Shown piece after piece: positions 10,047 to 18,537 of a DNA stretch of 37,338 bases; the first letter of the stretch is position 1; every line of letters begins with the position of its first letter. The DNA is taken from NCBI RefSeq assembly GCF_000762875.2, contig NZ_JRMP02000023.1, forward strand, positions 1 to 37,338. Reading direction: 5' to 3'. The notes under the pieces were generated by a model. The model saw only the letters and a program-made list of their open reading frames with translations, ran no database searches and was not told the DNA's origin. The position numbers and the translations under genes are program-made. Source of the DNA: Helicobacter saguini. GTDB lineage: Bacteria > Campylobacterota > Campylobacteria > Campylobacterales > Helicobacteraceae.

Positions 10047-10146
10047 AAATTTCACGCCTTAAAGATTCTAAAACAAGCTTTAAACTAACCAAGGCTATGA
10101 ATTACTATAACACTTTTTAGCTAAAATACCAAAAAGGGTTAAGGTG

Positions 10147-10671
10147 ATGAAAAAGTTATTTTTATGCGTGTTTTTTGGTATTTTTATGTGGCAAGTTTTA
10201 TACGCAGAGGATGTAAATGAGCCAAAATATAATCGCTATAAAACGTGGAAAAATATAGAATCTAAGCAGGTTTTGGAGGCAAAAGAAAAAAAACTAGAGG
10301 CTTACTATTGGCAAGTCAATAAGCAATCTTTCGAAAAAAACTTCGTGCGATTTAATGGCAAAAAGGTTATGTCGCACACATATTTTGCCAAAGCAAGCCT
10401 AAAAGACATCCACAATCTAAGCACTTATATCGTTTTGAGCGAATTTTATATCAAGTCAATTAGCGAGCATAACGACCTTGATGGCATAAGTGTGGGAGGT
10501 GTTTTGAGTGAAGATGCAGGCGAGAAAAAGGCGCAAGTGCGATATTTCAAATTCGCCCAACGCTACTATACCGCATTGCACGAGCTAGGTGTGGGCGCGA
10601 AAGCCTACTCATATTGCGCCGCGCCATACCTTACAAGCTGCATACTTATTGGCATTGGGGAAAAGTGGTAG
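10147..10671 (+). CDS. Secreted hypothetical protein
   Basis: A 174-residue protein with a classical signal peptide (MKKLFLCVFFGIFMWQVLYA, cleavage after about residue 20). The mature part is soluble, rich in Lys and Tyr, and ends with a cysteine pair (YCAAPYLTSC) that may form a periplasmic disulfide. The frame can start at GTG 10144, but ATG 10147 gives the better signal peptide; AAGGG lies 8 nt upstream. A -10-like TAAAAT lies about 20 bp before it. The family was not recognised. It stands alone between the TelA-family gene and a chemoreceptor. Confidence 0.75.
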   Translation: MKKLFLCVFFGIFMWQVLYAEDVNEPKYNRYKTWKNIESKQVLEAKEKKLEAYYWQVNKQSFEKNFVRFNGKKVMSHTYFAKASLKDIHNLSTYIVLSEFYIKSISEHNDLDGISVGGVLSEDAGEKKAQVRYFKFAQRYYTALHELGVGAKAYSYCAAPYLTSCILIGIGEKW

Positions 10672-10842
10672 GGTTAGAATCTAATTTATCTTGTTGTTAA
10701 AACTAATGATAAAAAACTAGATAGTTTCTAACCTAAACAAAAATTACCTTAATTTCCACTTAAAACCATTTTATTGTTAACTATATAACTATTTTAGGTT
10801 AAAATAATAAGTTTATAGAATCTAAATAATTAAGGAGAAAAT

Positions 10843-12492
10843 ATGCAACAAAACAAAATGAAAGTTGGCACGACTTTAGGTCTTGCCTTTGGAATCTTAT
10901 TACTTTTATCATTTGTAATTACACTTTTTAGCTTACTAAAAATCGATTATGTTATCAAAAGTTTGGGCGAGATAAATGATATAAACCTGCTAAAACAACG
11001 ATATGCAATCAATTTTCGTGGCAGCGTGCATGACCGCTCCATAGATATTCGCGATGTGATACTTACGCCATCACAAGATACAAGCCGCCTAAACGCCCTA
11101 ATTGCCGATATGCAACGCCTTGAAGCCTTTTACAACGAAGCCCGTGATAATATGGAAAAAACTTTTATAAGCAAAAATATGTTTGATAGCACGGAAACGC
11201 AGATTTATAACGCTATACGCGATATTCGCATAAAAAATACGCCTTTTATTGACGAGATTATCCGCATTAAAAAAAGTGGCGGTGATGATTCTAAAGCGAT
11301 GGAAAATCTGCAAAAAGCCGCGCCCCTTTTTACTGAATGGCTCGCTCAAATCAATAAATTTATCGACTTAGAAGAGACCAAAAATCAAGCCGCCACGCAG
11401 CATTTACGCGAGTCTGTGGAGAGCTTTAAGATTCTATTGCTAGTGCTACTTGTGCTAAGCATTGTGATAGGCGTTAGCATTTCAATTTATATTGTGAAAA
11501 GCCTGCTAAATTCGCTAGGTGGCGAGCCGCACACTGCGTCACTTATCGTTAGCAAGATTGCAAATGGCGATTTGAGTGAAAATGTGCAGTATCGTAACAA
11601 AGATTCTATGCTTTACTCAATCGCAAGTATGCAAACAAAGCTAAAGGAGATTGTGCGCTCCATTGTTAATTCATCTCGTGAAATCTATGATTCTACCCAC
11701 AAGGTCTATAATGTCTCGCAAATCGCCCAAAAGGCTGCAAAAGAGCAAATGGAAAGTAGCAAAGTAGTCGCAAGTAAAATCGAGGATGTAAGCAAAGCGG
11801 TAAGCGAAATAAGCAATGCTACAAAACTAAGCGAAGAAAACACAGAAAAAAGCGTGGAGCTTTCCCACAAAGGCGTAGAAATGATAAATAGCACGGCTGA
11901 AGGCGTAAGTAAAATCACAGAAGTAATCAACGAAGCCGCGACAAATATCCGCAGTCTGCAGCAGCAAAGCCAAGAGATTAGCAACTCAACGAGCCTGATT
12001 GCTGAAATCGCTGACCAAACAAATTTATTAGCACTGAATGCGGCAATAGAAGCGGCAAGAGCAGGAGAGCATGGACGTGGCTTTGCCGTTGTCGCTGATG
12101 AAGTGCGAAAATTAGCAGAACGCACCGCAAATAGCACGACAGAAATCGCGCGAATGGTGCAGCTAATACAGCACGGGATAGAATCTAGCGCAGAATCTAT
12201 GGAAGTGATGGTCCCACAAATTAGCCAAGGGCAAGAAATGATACAAAACTGCGTAAGTTTGCTAAATGATATACAAGCCCAAGCCCAAGATTCACTAACC
12301 AAAGCAAAAGAAGTAGCAGAGGCTAGTAACCAGCAAGAAGCCACAATCGCAAGTATTACCCAAGATATAAAACACATAAGCGATTTAAGCATAAGCACGA
12401 GCGAATCGCTAAATAACGCAAATGAAAGCGTAAATGACCTGCAACAAATAAGCGACACACTCAAAAAACATATGGAATACTTTAAAATGTGA
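10843..12492 (+). CDS. Methyl-accepting chemotaxis protein (transmembrane chemoreceptor)
   Basis: A 549-residue receptor. It has TM1 at about 13-35, a periplasmic helical sensor of about 155 residues ([14 protein letters not shown], typical of four-helix-bundle 4HB_MCP ligand domains), TM2 at about 195-217, and a HAMP domain at about 215-270. The long cytoplasmic coiled coil has its conserved hairpin tip at about 387-427 ([19 protein letters not shown] ... [16 protein letters not shown]), which binds CheA/CheW. The ligand cannot be told from the sequence. There is no C-terminal CheR-binding pentapeptide. AAGGAG lies 6 nt before the ATG. The upstream 170-bp gap contains AGAATCT words and a spaced inverted repeat. 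Confidence 0.93.
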   Translation: MQQNKMKVGTTLGLAFGILLLLSFVITLFSLLKIDYVIKSLGEINDINLLKQRYAINFRGSVHDRSIDIRDVILTPSQDTSRLNALIADMQRLEAFYNEARDNMEKTFISKNMFDSTETQIYNAIRDIRIKNTPFIDEIIRIKKSGGDDSKAMENLQKAAPLFTEWLAQINKFIDLEETKNQAATQHLRESVESFKILLLVLLVLSIVIGVSISIYIVKSLLNSLGGEPHTASLIVSKIANGDLSENVQYRNKDSMLYSIASMQTKLKEIVRSIVNSSREIYDSTHKVYNVSQIAQKAAKEQMESSKVVASKIEDVSKAVSEISNATKLSEENTEKSVELSHKGVEMINSTAEGVSKITEVINEAATNIRSLQQQSQEISNSTSLIAEIADQTNLLALNAAIEAARAGEHGRGFAVVADEVRKLAERTANSTTEIARMVQLIQHGIESSAESMEVMVPQISQGQEMIQNCVSLLNDIQAQAQDSLTKAKEVAEASNQQEATIASITQDIKHISDLSISTSESLNNANESVNDLQQISDTLKKHMEYFKM

Positions 12493-12517
12493 TTTATAGA
12501 ATCTAGATTCTATAAAT
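12492..12517. terminator. Perfect 26-bp palindrome between convergent genes
   Basis: Positions 12492-12517 read identically on both strands (ATTTATAGAATCT followed by its exact inverse) and run into a TTTT tract. The palindrome begins at the last base of the chemoreceptor stop and contains the stop TAG of the convergent 70-residue gene (12510-12512). It is probably a shared bidirectional terminator. A further AGAATCT word follows at 12522-12528. Confidence 0.6.
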
Positions 12518-12722
12518 TTTTAGAATCTAATTTAAACTCTATTTTATCTTTTTGGATAAATTCCACACCTTCGTCATACTTTGCAATTTCTCCACTTATT
12601 ATTTCACTTATTATCTCATTTATATATCCAGGCTGAATATCCATACTAAATAAGATTTCAAAGTAATAAGGTTTTAAATTACTAGGTATTTCACTAGATT
12701 CCATGTTATTTTTTCTTCTCAT
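12510..12722 (-). CDS. Small acidic hypothetical protein (70 aa)
   Basis: A 70-residue soluble protein with no signal peptide or membrane segment, rich in Ile, Glu and Ser (GYINEIISEIISGEIAKYDEG). The last residues (LDSKNL) and the TAG stop are written by AGAATCT words, so the C-terminus may have been reshaped by the repeat. An internal ATG at 12704 (MESSEIPSN) is an alternative start. The upstream Sel1-like gene ends 25 bp away on the same strand, so they probably share a transcript. The family was not recognised. Confidence 0.55.
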   Translation of the reverse strand: MRRKNNMESSEIPSNLKPYYFEILFSMDIQPGYINEIISEIISGEIAKYDEGVEFIQKDKIEFKLDSKNL

Positions 12723-12747
12723 TTAACCACTTTAAAATTCTCAAATA

Positions 12748-13053
12748 TTATTTTGAATCTACCATAGGACAAGCATCCTTGTTACCTAACTTACAAGCTT
12801 TTTGCCAATAATCTTGTGCATCAAAATCATTGCCACTTTTTGCATATAGATTTGCTATCATCATGCAGGCATTGACATCATTTTTAAAGCATAAATTTTT
12901 TAGAATCTCTCTATTCCTATTCAAAAAATTTTGAATGGGAATGCTAGGGTCATAGCAATTCCAACAAATATCATCATATTCATCTTGTATATTTTGTGGG
13001 ACACAAAACATAATATTTACACACAAAAACACACTAAAAAATATTCTAAACAT
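12748..13053 (-). CDS. Secreted single-repeat Sel1/Hcp-like protein
   Basis: A 101-residue protein with an N-terminal signal peptide (MFRIFFSVFLCVNIMFC) and one Sel1-like helix pair near the C-terminus: CFKNDVNACMMIANLYAKSG followed by CKLGNKDAC. The paired cysteines seven to eight apart are the hallmark of Helicobacter Hcp-type Sel1 proteins, where they close each helical repeat in the periplasm. A further CxxC (CWNC) lies in the N-terminal part. AAGGAG lies 8 nt before the ATG. It may be a reduced relative of the large Sel1 protein encoded at 22150-23631. Confidence 0.7.
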   Translation of the reverse strand: MFRIFFSVFLCVNIMFCVPQNIQDEYDDICWNCYDPSIPIQNFLNRNREILKNLCFKNDVNACMMIANLYAKSGNDFDAQDYWQKACKLGNKDACPMVDSK

Positions 13054-13139
13054 TTTTATTTTCTCCTTAAAAATTTGAAATTATACACTAACATGTATTA
13101 CTTCATTACAAATTTACGTAAAATTAAATATTTAAACTC

Positions 13140-14306
13140 TTATTTCAATATCGTTTTAACCCAGCGAGATTCTATGAAGTGTTTGATGAAACTAGCGATT
13201 TTACCACTAAAATGAAAGTTGTAAATATAGCCGATTGCATAGCCACGTCCTAGCGAACAAAAGGAGGCTTTTGGGATAAATTCAAAGCTAGATTCTATAT
13301 TTTTACCATCAATTAGATTCATAATATTTCCCGCTAACGCCACGCCCTCTTGCACGCTAAGTTGCGCCGTTGGCGGGTAAAACGCACCTTGTGCATCCTT
13401 TAGACACGAATTATCACCGATAAAAAAATATTTTGGATAAAGATTCTCAATATTTTTCATATTCGCACCGACTTCGACCTTGCTACGCCCGTTTTTAAAG
13501 TTGCTTTTTGCGATGATTTCATTGCCTTTGACCCCCGCAGTCCAAATGATATTATTCGCATTTAAAGTGTTTTCCCCGCTAGATTCAGCGATTTTGATAC
13601 CATTTTCAAAGCACTCCAAAATTTTCGCATTATTTTTCACCTCCACGCCCAAAGATTCTAAACGCTTATAAGCCTTTGCCACAAGGGCTTTGCTATACAT
13701 AGGCAAAATAGAAGGCATCGCCTCAATGATATAAATTTTGATTTTTTTAGAATCTATTGCATTAGATTCTGCAATTTCTTTGGCACTTAGGGCTAACTCA
13801 CTAGCAAATTCTACGCCTGTTAAGCCTCCGCCACACACAATAATTTTCAAGTCATTTTCATCACTGCTTGTTTTATAACGCAAGATATTTTGCTTTATTT
13901 TCTCATGTATTTTCAGGGCAGATTCGTAAGAGTGGATATTAAGCGTAAAGTCACTAATACCCTTAATACCGAAACTCTCGCTACTAAAGCCCAAACCACT
14001 AACGATATAATCATAGCCTTTTAACTCGCCATTTTGCTCTAGCATTACAGAATCTTCTCTTAGTTCCACGACATTATCTTGCAAGAATTTAATCTTAGAA
14101 TCTAAGATTTTCTCAAGTGGGAATTTTACATTTTTAACGCTCTCTCCCCAAGCCGCGATTGTGTGTAATAAAACCGTGTGGTAATGGTAGTTGTGCTTAC
14201 TTACAAGTGTGATTTCAGCCTTGTCAAAATACTCAGCCCTAATACTTTTCAATGCCGAGATATTCGCATATCCAGCCCCTAAAAATAAAATTTTCAACTT
14301 TTGCAT
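13140..14306 (-). CDS. ndh: Type II NADH dehydrogenase-like FAD/NAD(P)-dependent oxidoreductase
   Basis: A 388-residue flavoprotein. The N-terminal FAD-binding Rossmann motif is LGAGYANISALKSI and the second nucleotide motif is VCGGGLTGVEFASEL at about residue 165. The FAD-contacting C-terminal motif is FFIGDNSCLKDAQGAFYPPTAQLSVQEG. Type II NADH dehydrogenases pass electrons from NADH to quinone at the inner membrane without pumping protons; other pyridine nucleotide-disulfide family members remain possible. I start at ATG 14306 because AAGGA lies 6 nt upstream and the Rossmann motif follows directly. The open frame extends 26 codons further without support. Several LDSK/IES peptides come from AGAATCT words. 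Confidence 0.85.
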   Translation of the reverse strand: MQKLKILFLGAGYANISALKSIRAEYFDKAEITLVSKHNYHYHTVLLHTIAAWGESVKNVKFPLEKILDSKIKFLQDNVVELREDSVMLEQNGELKGYDYIVSGLGFSSESFGIKGISDFTLNIHSYESALKIHEKIKQNILRYKTSSDENDLKIIVCGGGLTGVEFASELALSAKEIAESNAIDSKKIKIYIIEAMPSILPMYSKALVAKAYKRLESLGVEVKNNAKILECFENGIKIAESSGENTLNANNIIWTAGVKGNEIIAKSNFKNGRSKVEVGANMKNIENLYPKYFFIGDNSCLKDAQGAFYPPTAQLSVQEGVALAGNIMNLIDGKNIESSFEFIPKASFCSLGRGYAIGYIYNFHFSGKIASFIKHFIESRWVKTILK

Positions 14307-14420
14307 ATTTTTCCTTTTTATATTGAAATAAGTATGTTTTCGCTTCAAAAACATAGTTATTTCAATAGATTCTATTAGATTCAATAGAATTTATAGAATC
14401 TAACCCCCCATTTTTTACGA

Positions 14421-15473
14421 CTATAACGCCATATCAAGCACTATCCTACCATTGATTTTACCCTTTCGCATATCATCAAATATTTCATTGATAGAATCTA
14501 GCTTGGCAGGTTGGACGTGGGCTTTTACACGACCTGTTTGGGCAAACTCAATTGATTCTTGTAAATCTAGCCTTGTGCCGACACTAGAGCCACGAATTGT
14601 AGTCCCATTAATAATCATATTAAAGATATTCACAGGGAAATCACCCGGTGGTAAGCCATTTAGCGTAACGGTGCCACCGCTTCTAACCACGGCTAAGGCT
14701 TGTTTGAATGCCACAGGATGCACCGCAGTGACCAACACTCCGTGTGTGCCGCCTTTTGTCTCTTTTACAATCTTATCAATCGTTCCTTGCTCTCCTAGCT
14801 CTTTAGCATTTGCTACCACTTCAGCCCCATAACTTTTAGCAAGCTCTAGCTTTTCATCAGCTACATCAATAGCGGCTACTCTTAAGCCCATCGCTTTGGC
14901 ATATTGCACGGCGACATGTCCTAAGCCGCCGATACCAGAAATGGTAACCCACTCACCAGGACGCGCCTCTGTCATTTTTAAGCCTTTATACACCGTCACA
15001 CCCGCACATAAAATCGGCGCGATTTCGACAAGCTGCTGATGGGTTAGATTCTTATCTAAAATGCCTACATAGTTAGCATCACCGATTGCATATTCTGCAA
15101 ATCCACCATTGACGGTGTAGCCACCACGCACTTTATTTTTGCATAAGGTCTCCCATCCGCCAAGGCACTTTTCACAATGCCCACACGTGCTATATAGCCA
15201 AGGGATGCCCACCGCATCACCAACTTTTAAGTGCGTAACGCCTTCACCTACTTCCACAATCCTACCTACGCCCTCATGTCCTGGGATAATATTTGGTGCA
15301 GGTTTCACAGGCCAGTCGCCATCCACCGCGTGTAAGTCCGTGTGGCACACGCCACAAGCCTCAATTTTGACTAGAATCTCACCACGTTTAGGCTTTGGTA
15401 TCTCTAGCTCTTCTATCACTAATGGCTTGCCACATTCTTTCACCACTGCGGCTTTCATCGTTTTCTTGCTCAT
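14421..15473 (-). CDS. Zinc-dependent alcohol dehydrogenase (AdhP/AdhA type)
   Basis: A 350-residue medium-chain dehydrogenase. Catalytic zinc ligands are in CGVCHTDLHA (Cys about 40) and GHEGVGRIVEVG (His/Glu about 65). The structural zinc site is the four-Cys cluster CGHCEKCLGGWETLC at about 97-111. The Rossmann motif GIGGLGHVAVQYAKAMG lies at about 175-190. It interconverts primary alcohols such as ethanol with aldehydes using NAD(H). Length and motifs match AdhP. It lies 309 bp from the ActP acetate transporter on the same strand, hinting at C2 metabolism, though a shared transcript is not shown. A -10-like TATAAT lies about 70 bp upstream. Confidence 0.92.
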   Translation of the reverse strand: MSKKTMKAAVVKECGKPLVIEELEIPKPKRGEILVKIEACGVCHTDLHAVDGDWPVKPAPNIIPGHEGVGRIVEVGEGVTHLKVGDAVGIPWLYSTCGHCEKCLGGWETLCKNKVRGGYTVNGGFAEYAIGDANYVGILDKNLTHQQLVEIAPILCAGVTVYKGLKMTEARPGEWVTISGIGGLGHVAVQYAKAMGLRVAAIDVADEKLELAKSYGAEVVANAKELGEQGTIDKIVKETKGGTHGVLVTAVHPVAFKQALAVVRSGGTVTLNGLPPGDFPVNIFNMIINGTTIRGSSVGTRLDLQESIEFAQTGRVKAHVQPAKLDSINEIFDDMRKGKINGRIVLDMAL

Positions 15474-15544
15474 AGTCTTCCTTTAAAAATATTTAATGTG
15501 CGTAGATTCTATAAAATGTATAAAATATTTACACATCAAGTTAC

Positions 15545-15550
15545 ATTATA
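15545..15550 (-). promoter_or_regulatory. Candidate -10 box for the alcohol dehydrogenase gene
   Basis: On the minus strand this reads TGATTATAAT, a perfect TATAAT with an upstream TG, placed so that transcription would begin about 65 bp before the dehydrogenase ATG. Campylobacterotal vegetative promoters rely on the -10 box and often lack a -35. No operator was recognised. Confidence 0.45.
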
Positions 15551-15758
15551 ATCAAATTAACACTAAAAAAACTAAAAATGAATTTTATTTTAAAAAATAT
15601 ATATGAGTGTGTAAAATTGTAAAAACTTGGGGTTTATAAATTTTAGATTCTATATATAATGAAAATTACTGAATCTAGAATAAGATTCTACAAAAATTAC
15701 TAAATTTAGAATCTAGTTTCTGTAATATTATTTAAATAAGATTTTTAAGAAATTATAC

Positions 15759-15773
15759 AGAATCTAAGATTCT
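15759..15773. terminator. AGAATCT-A-AGATTCT palindrome downstream of actP
   Basis: Two head-to-head words with a one-base centre lie about 10 bp beyond the actP stop (minus strand). Placement right after a gene matches the other word palindromes in this window and suggests terminator function. The stem is short (7 bp) and AT-rich, so confidence is limited. Confidence 0.4.
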
Positions 15774-15782
15774 ATAATCGCT

Positions 15783-17546
15783 TTAGTGAGCTACCGCTTC
15801 GCTAATACCTATACCACTTTGGGCTCTAAAATCTTGGGCTTTAAAGCCGCTTTTATCTATTTTAGCTCGTTTGCTAGAATCTAGTTTTGAGATAATATAT
15901 ATTGCCAAAAAGCACAAAGGCATACTAAAAATTGCTGGATGTTTATATGGGAAAATAGCTTTTTCAAATCCTAGCACTTCTACCCACACAGATTCACTAA
16001 GTAGCACTAACACCATTACTAGCACTAAGCCGATTAAGCCACCATATAACACGCCATTTGTAGTCAAATTTTTCCAGTAAATGCAAAGTAAAATTATAGG
16101 AAAATTCACACTTGCAGCGATGGCAAAGGCTAGTCCTACCATAAAGGCGATATTTTGTCCCTTAAATGCAATGCCTAGCATAATTGCCAAAATGCCTATT
16201 GATATAGTAGCAAGGCGAGTTACAAGCATTTCTTGCTTTGCTTCGCACTTGCCTTTTTTAATCACATTCACATATAAATCATGGCTAATCGCACTAGCCC
16301 CAGATATTGCAAGTCCAGCAACGACTGCTAAAATCGTAGCAAATGCCACCGCTGACATAAAGCCATATAGCATATTTCCACCTAGCACTTTAGATAAAGC
16401 GATAGCCTCCATATTTGGCACGACATTAAACTTACCATTAGAATCTACAAACTCAGGATTACCTATCAAAAAGGCAATAGCCCCAAAGGCTATAATAAAC
16501 ACTAAGATATAGAAATATCCTATTAATCCTGTAGCGTAAAATACGGACTTTCTAGCTTCTTTAGCATCTTTTACGGTAAAAAATCGCATTAAAATATGTG
16601 GCAATCCAGCCGTGCCAAACATAAGAGCTAGTGCTAGTGAAAAAGCAGAAATAGGGTCTGGTAAAAATGTGCCTGGTGCCATTATCGCCTCTCCTTTTGC
16701 GTGATTTTCTATAGCACGTCCAAAATAATACGCAAGGTCAAATCCGCTTAAATATATAATAACACAAGCCATAAATGTAGCCCCACCTAGCATCAAACAA
16801 GCCTTAATAATTTGCACCCAAGTAGTAGCGTGCATTCCACCAAATGCGACATAGCAAATCATTAAGATTCCAACGATTATTACAGCGGTATCATAAGATA
16901 AGCCAAAAAGCACCTGAATTAGCCCTCCAGCGCCTACCATTTGTGCGATTAGATAAAATGTGATGACGCAAAGTGCCGAGATTGCCGAGATGGTGCGCAC
17001 TTTCCTAGATTCTAAACGATAGGCGATAATATCTGCAAATGTGTATTTACCTAAATTGCGAAACTTCTCAGCGATTAAAAATAACACGATAGGCCATCCT
17101 ACAATGCCGCCGATTGCATAAATTAGCCCATCAAAGCCGATAGCAAACACAAGCGCTACCATACCTAAAAAGCTAGAGGCACTCATAAAATCTCCAGCAA
17201 TCGCAAAGCCATTTTGAAGCCCTGTGATATTGCCCCCAGCAGTATAGAATCCTTGTGCAGACTTTGACTTCTTACTAGAATAATATGTGATACCCAAAGT
17301 AGCAAAGACAAAGAATAAAAACATAGAAATGGCGGTGTAATTAACAGGGGCTTTTTGCACGTCACCTAAGTCTAGTCCAGCGGCGGCAACTATTTGTGTT
17401 GATAATGCCGCTAAAATTATTACAGGTTTGCAAAATCTAGATTCTATAGATTCATTGAATCTATTTTTTATAAAATCTAATTTATCCAATCTCACGCTTT
17501 TAGATTCTATATCTTTAGAATCTTCCTTATTTTCAATGTTTTTCAT
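15783..17546 (-). CDS. actP: ActP-type cation/acetate symporter with an unusual N-terminal extension
   Basis: A 587-residue sodium:solute symporter family protein with about 13-14 membrane segments. It aligns closely to E. coli ActP in the region ITYYSSKKSK...FYTAGGNITGLQNGFAIAGDFMSASSFLG, and it contains RNLGKYTFADIIAYRL and LMFGTAGLPHILMRFFTV. ActP takes up acetate and related short carboxylates. The usual family length is about 550. The extra 38 N-terminal residues before the signal-like segment (KPVIILAALSTQIVAAAG) are built largely of DSK/IES peptides from AGAATCT words, yet a good AAGGA lies 7 nt before the ATG. The DUF485 partner gene lies 10 bp upstream, so the two form an operon. Confidence 0.92.
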   Translation of the reverse strand: MKNIENKEDSKDIESKSVRLDKLDFIKNRFNESIESRFCKPVIILAALSTQIVAAAGLDLGDVQKAPVNYTAISMFLFFVFATLGITYYSSKKSKSAQGFYTAGGNITGLQNGFAIAGDFMSASSFLGMVALVFAIGFDGLIYAIGGIVGWPIVLFLIAEKFRNLGKYTFADIIAYRLESRKVRTISAISALCVITFYLIAQMVGAGGLIQVLFGLSYDTAVIIVGILMICYVAFGGMHATTWVQIIKACLMLGGATFMACVIIYLSGFDLAYYFGRAIENHAKGEAIMAPGTFLPDPISAFSLALALMFGTAGLPHILMRFFTVKDAKEARKSVFYATGLIGYFYILVFIIAFGAIAFLIGNPEFVDSNGKFNVVPNMEAIALSKVLGGNMLYGFMSAVAFATILAVVAGLAISGASAISHDLYVNVIKKGKCEAKQEMLVTRLATISIGILAIMLGIAFKGQNIAFMVGLAFAIAASVNFPIILLCIYWKNLTTNGVLYGGLIGLVLVMVLVLLSESVWVEVLGFEKAIFPYKHPAIFSMPLCFLAIYIISKLDSSKRAKIDKSGFKAQDFRAQSGIGISEAVAH

Positions 17547-17556
17547 TTTTTATCCT

Positions 17557-17889
17557 TTATTTTTGCATCTCTTCTATCATTTTCAAGTCTTCCATTTCTT
17601 CGATAATTTCGCCCTGCTCTTTGTCAAAATATTTATTCGCAAAAAGCGTGTAAAGCCCTGTGCTTACGATACACAACGCAATAATTGAGACGCCCATAAG
17701 AATGCCAAGGCTTATCGCACTAGGACCAAGCCGAAAGCCCAAAACCTGCGGGAAAAAGCCAATCCCAGCAATAAAACCATAATAAGCCACAAAAATCACA
17801 ACAGATAGCCAAACGCAAAATTTATTACGAAAAGTAACAAATTTATAGAATCTAGCCTTAACCTGCTCCTTTGTCGGTGCTGCGTGCAT
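17557..17889 (-). CDS. DUF485 membrane protein, partner of ActP (YjcH-like)
   Basis: A 110-residue protein with two membrane segments (about 27-50 and 60-90) and a charged C-terminal tail rich in Glu and Met. DUF485 proteins are encoded directly before ActP-type symporters in many proteobacteria and probably help assembly or activity, though the mechanism is unknown. The start at 17889 (MHAAPTKEQVKARF) is chosen because TAGGAG lies 6 nt upstream. The longer frame to 17943 has no ribosome binding site. Confidence 0.88.
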   Translation of the reverse strand: MHAAPTKEQVKARFYKFVTFRNKFCVWLSVVIFVAYYGFIAGIGFFPQVLGFRLGPSAISLGILMGVSIIALCIVSTGLYTLFANKYFDKEQGEIIEEMEDLKMIEEMQK

Positions 17890-18096
17890 AAAAACTCCTA
17901 TTTTAAAAATATAAATGTAGCATTTTGTAATACTAAGCTTCACTAAAATTTTGAAACTTCTTTTAATGTAACAAAATTATTCTCATTTGCATTTAAAAAT
18001 GTAACTTTTAAAGATATTTTTTAAAAATCTATCAAAATGTAACTTTTTGTAATATAAAATAATACAATCAATATTTGGAAAGATAAGACTTAGAAT

Positions 18097-18510
18097 CTAG
18101 ATTGCCATTAAAACCACGCCGCAAGTGATTAAAATGGTAGCAATGATTGTCTTTAGATTAAAACTTTCATTTAAAAAAATAACCGCAAAAATTATTGTGA
18201 TAACAACGCTTAGCTTATCGACAACGGCGACTTTTGAGACTTCTCCTAAATTTAACGCCTTAAAATAGCAAAGCCATGACGCCCCAGTGGCAAGCCCAGA
18301 TAACACCAAAAACACCCAGCTTTTAGTCTTTATTTCGCTGATTTCTCCAAATGCGCCGACCACAAACACCACAAACCACGACACAATAAGCACGACAAAT
18401 GTGCGGATAGCAGTAGCCAAGCTAGAATTTACACCATCAACGCCAATCTTTGCTAATATAGCAGTAAGTGCCGCAAAAATAGCCGAGCCAATCGCAAAAA
18501 TAAGCCACAT
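18097..18510 (-). CDS. Half-size EamA/DMT-family transporter
   Basis: A 137-residue protein with four to five membrane segments and a single EamA domain (SAIFAALTAILAKIGVDGVNSS at the start; LATGASWLCYFKALNLGEVSKVAVVDKLSVV in the centre; ILITCGVVLMAI at the end). Most EamA transporters have two such domains; single-domain members presumably act as dimers. The substrate is unknown. The stop TAG falls inside an AGAATCTAGATT word. It lies 27 bp after ilvB on the same strand and may be cotranscribed, but a role in branched-chain amino acid metabolism is only a guess. Confidence 0.85.
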   Translation of the reverse strand: MWLIFAIGSAIFAALTAILAKIGVDGVNSSLATAIRTFVVLIVSWFVVFVVGAFGEISEIKTKSWVFLVLSGLATGASWLCYFKALNLGEVSKVAVVDKLSVVITIIFAVIFLNESFNLKTIIATILITCGVVLMAI

Positions 18511-18537
18511 TTTAATCTCTTTAATAACCTTTAGAAT

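Larger units (their letters stand above)
15474..15782. other. 309-bp intergenic region with AGAATCT words
   Basis: This AT-rich gap lies between actP (ending at 15783, minus) and the start of the alcohol dehydrogenase. It holds about six AGAATCT/AGATTCT words, the dehydrogenase -10 candidate near its left end, and a near-perfect word palindrome next to the actP stop. No open frame or RNA gene could be supported. Confidence 0.6.

Noticed and set aside
11706-12464. Long open frame opposite the chemoreceptor
   Set aside because: It is the antisense shadow of the conserved MCP signalling domain, with Ser/Ala/Cys-rich translation and no ribosome binding site.
12931-13215. Plus-strand 94-residue frame over the small Sel1 gene
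   Set aside because: It is antisense to a gene with signal peptide and paired cysteines and shows no features of its own.
13140-14384. Longer NADH dehydrogenase start at 14384
   Set aside because: The extra 26 residues have no ribosome binding site and precede the Rossmann motif unusually; ATG 14306 has a good AAGGA.
15139-16512. Plus-strand open frames across adh and actP
   Set aside because: They are antisense to well-conserved enzyme and transporter genes and show no protein-like features.
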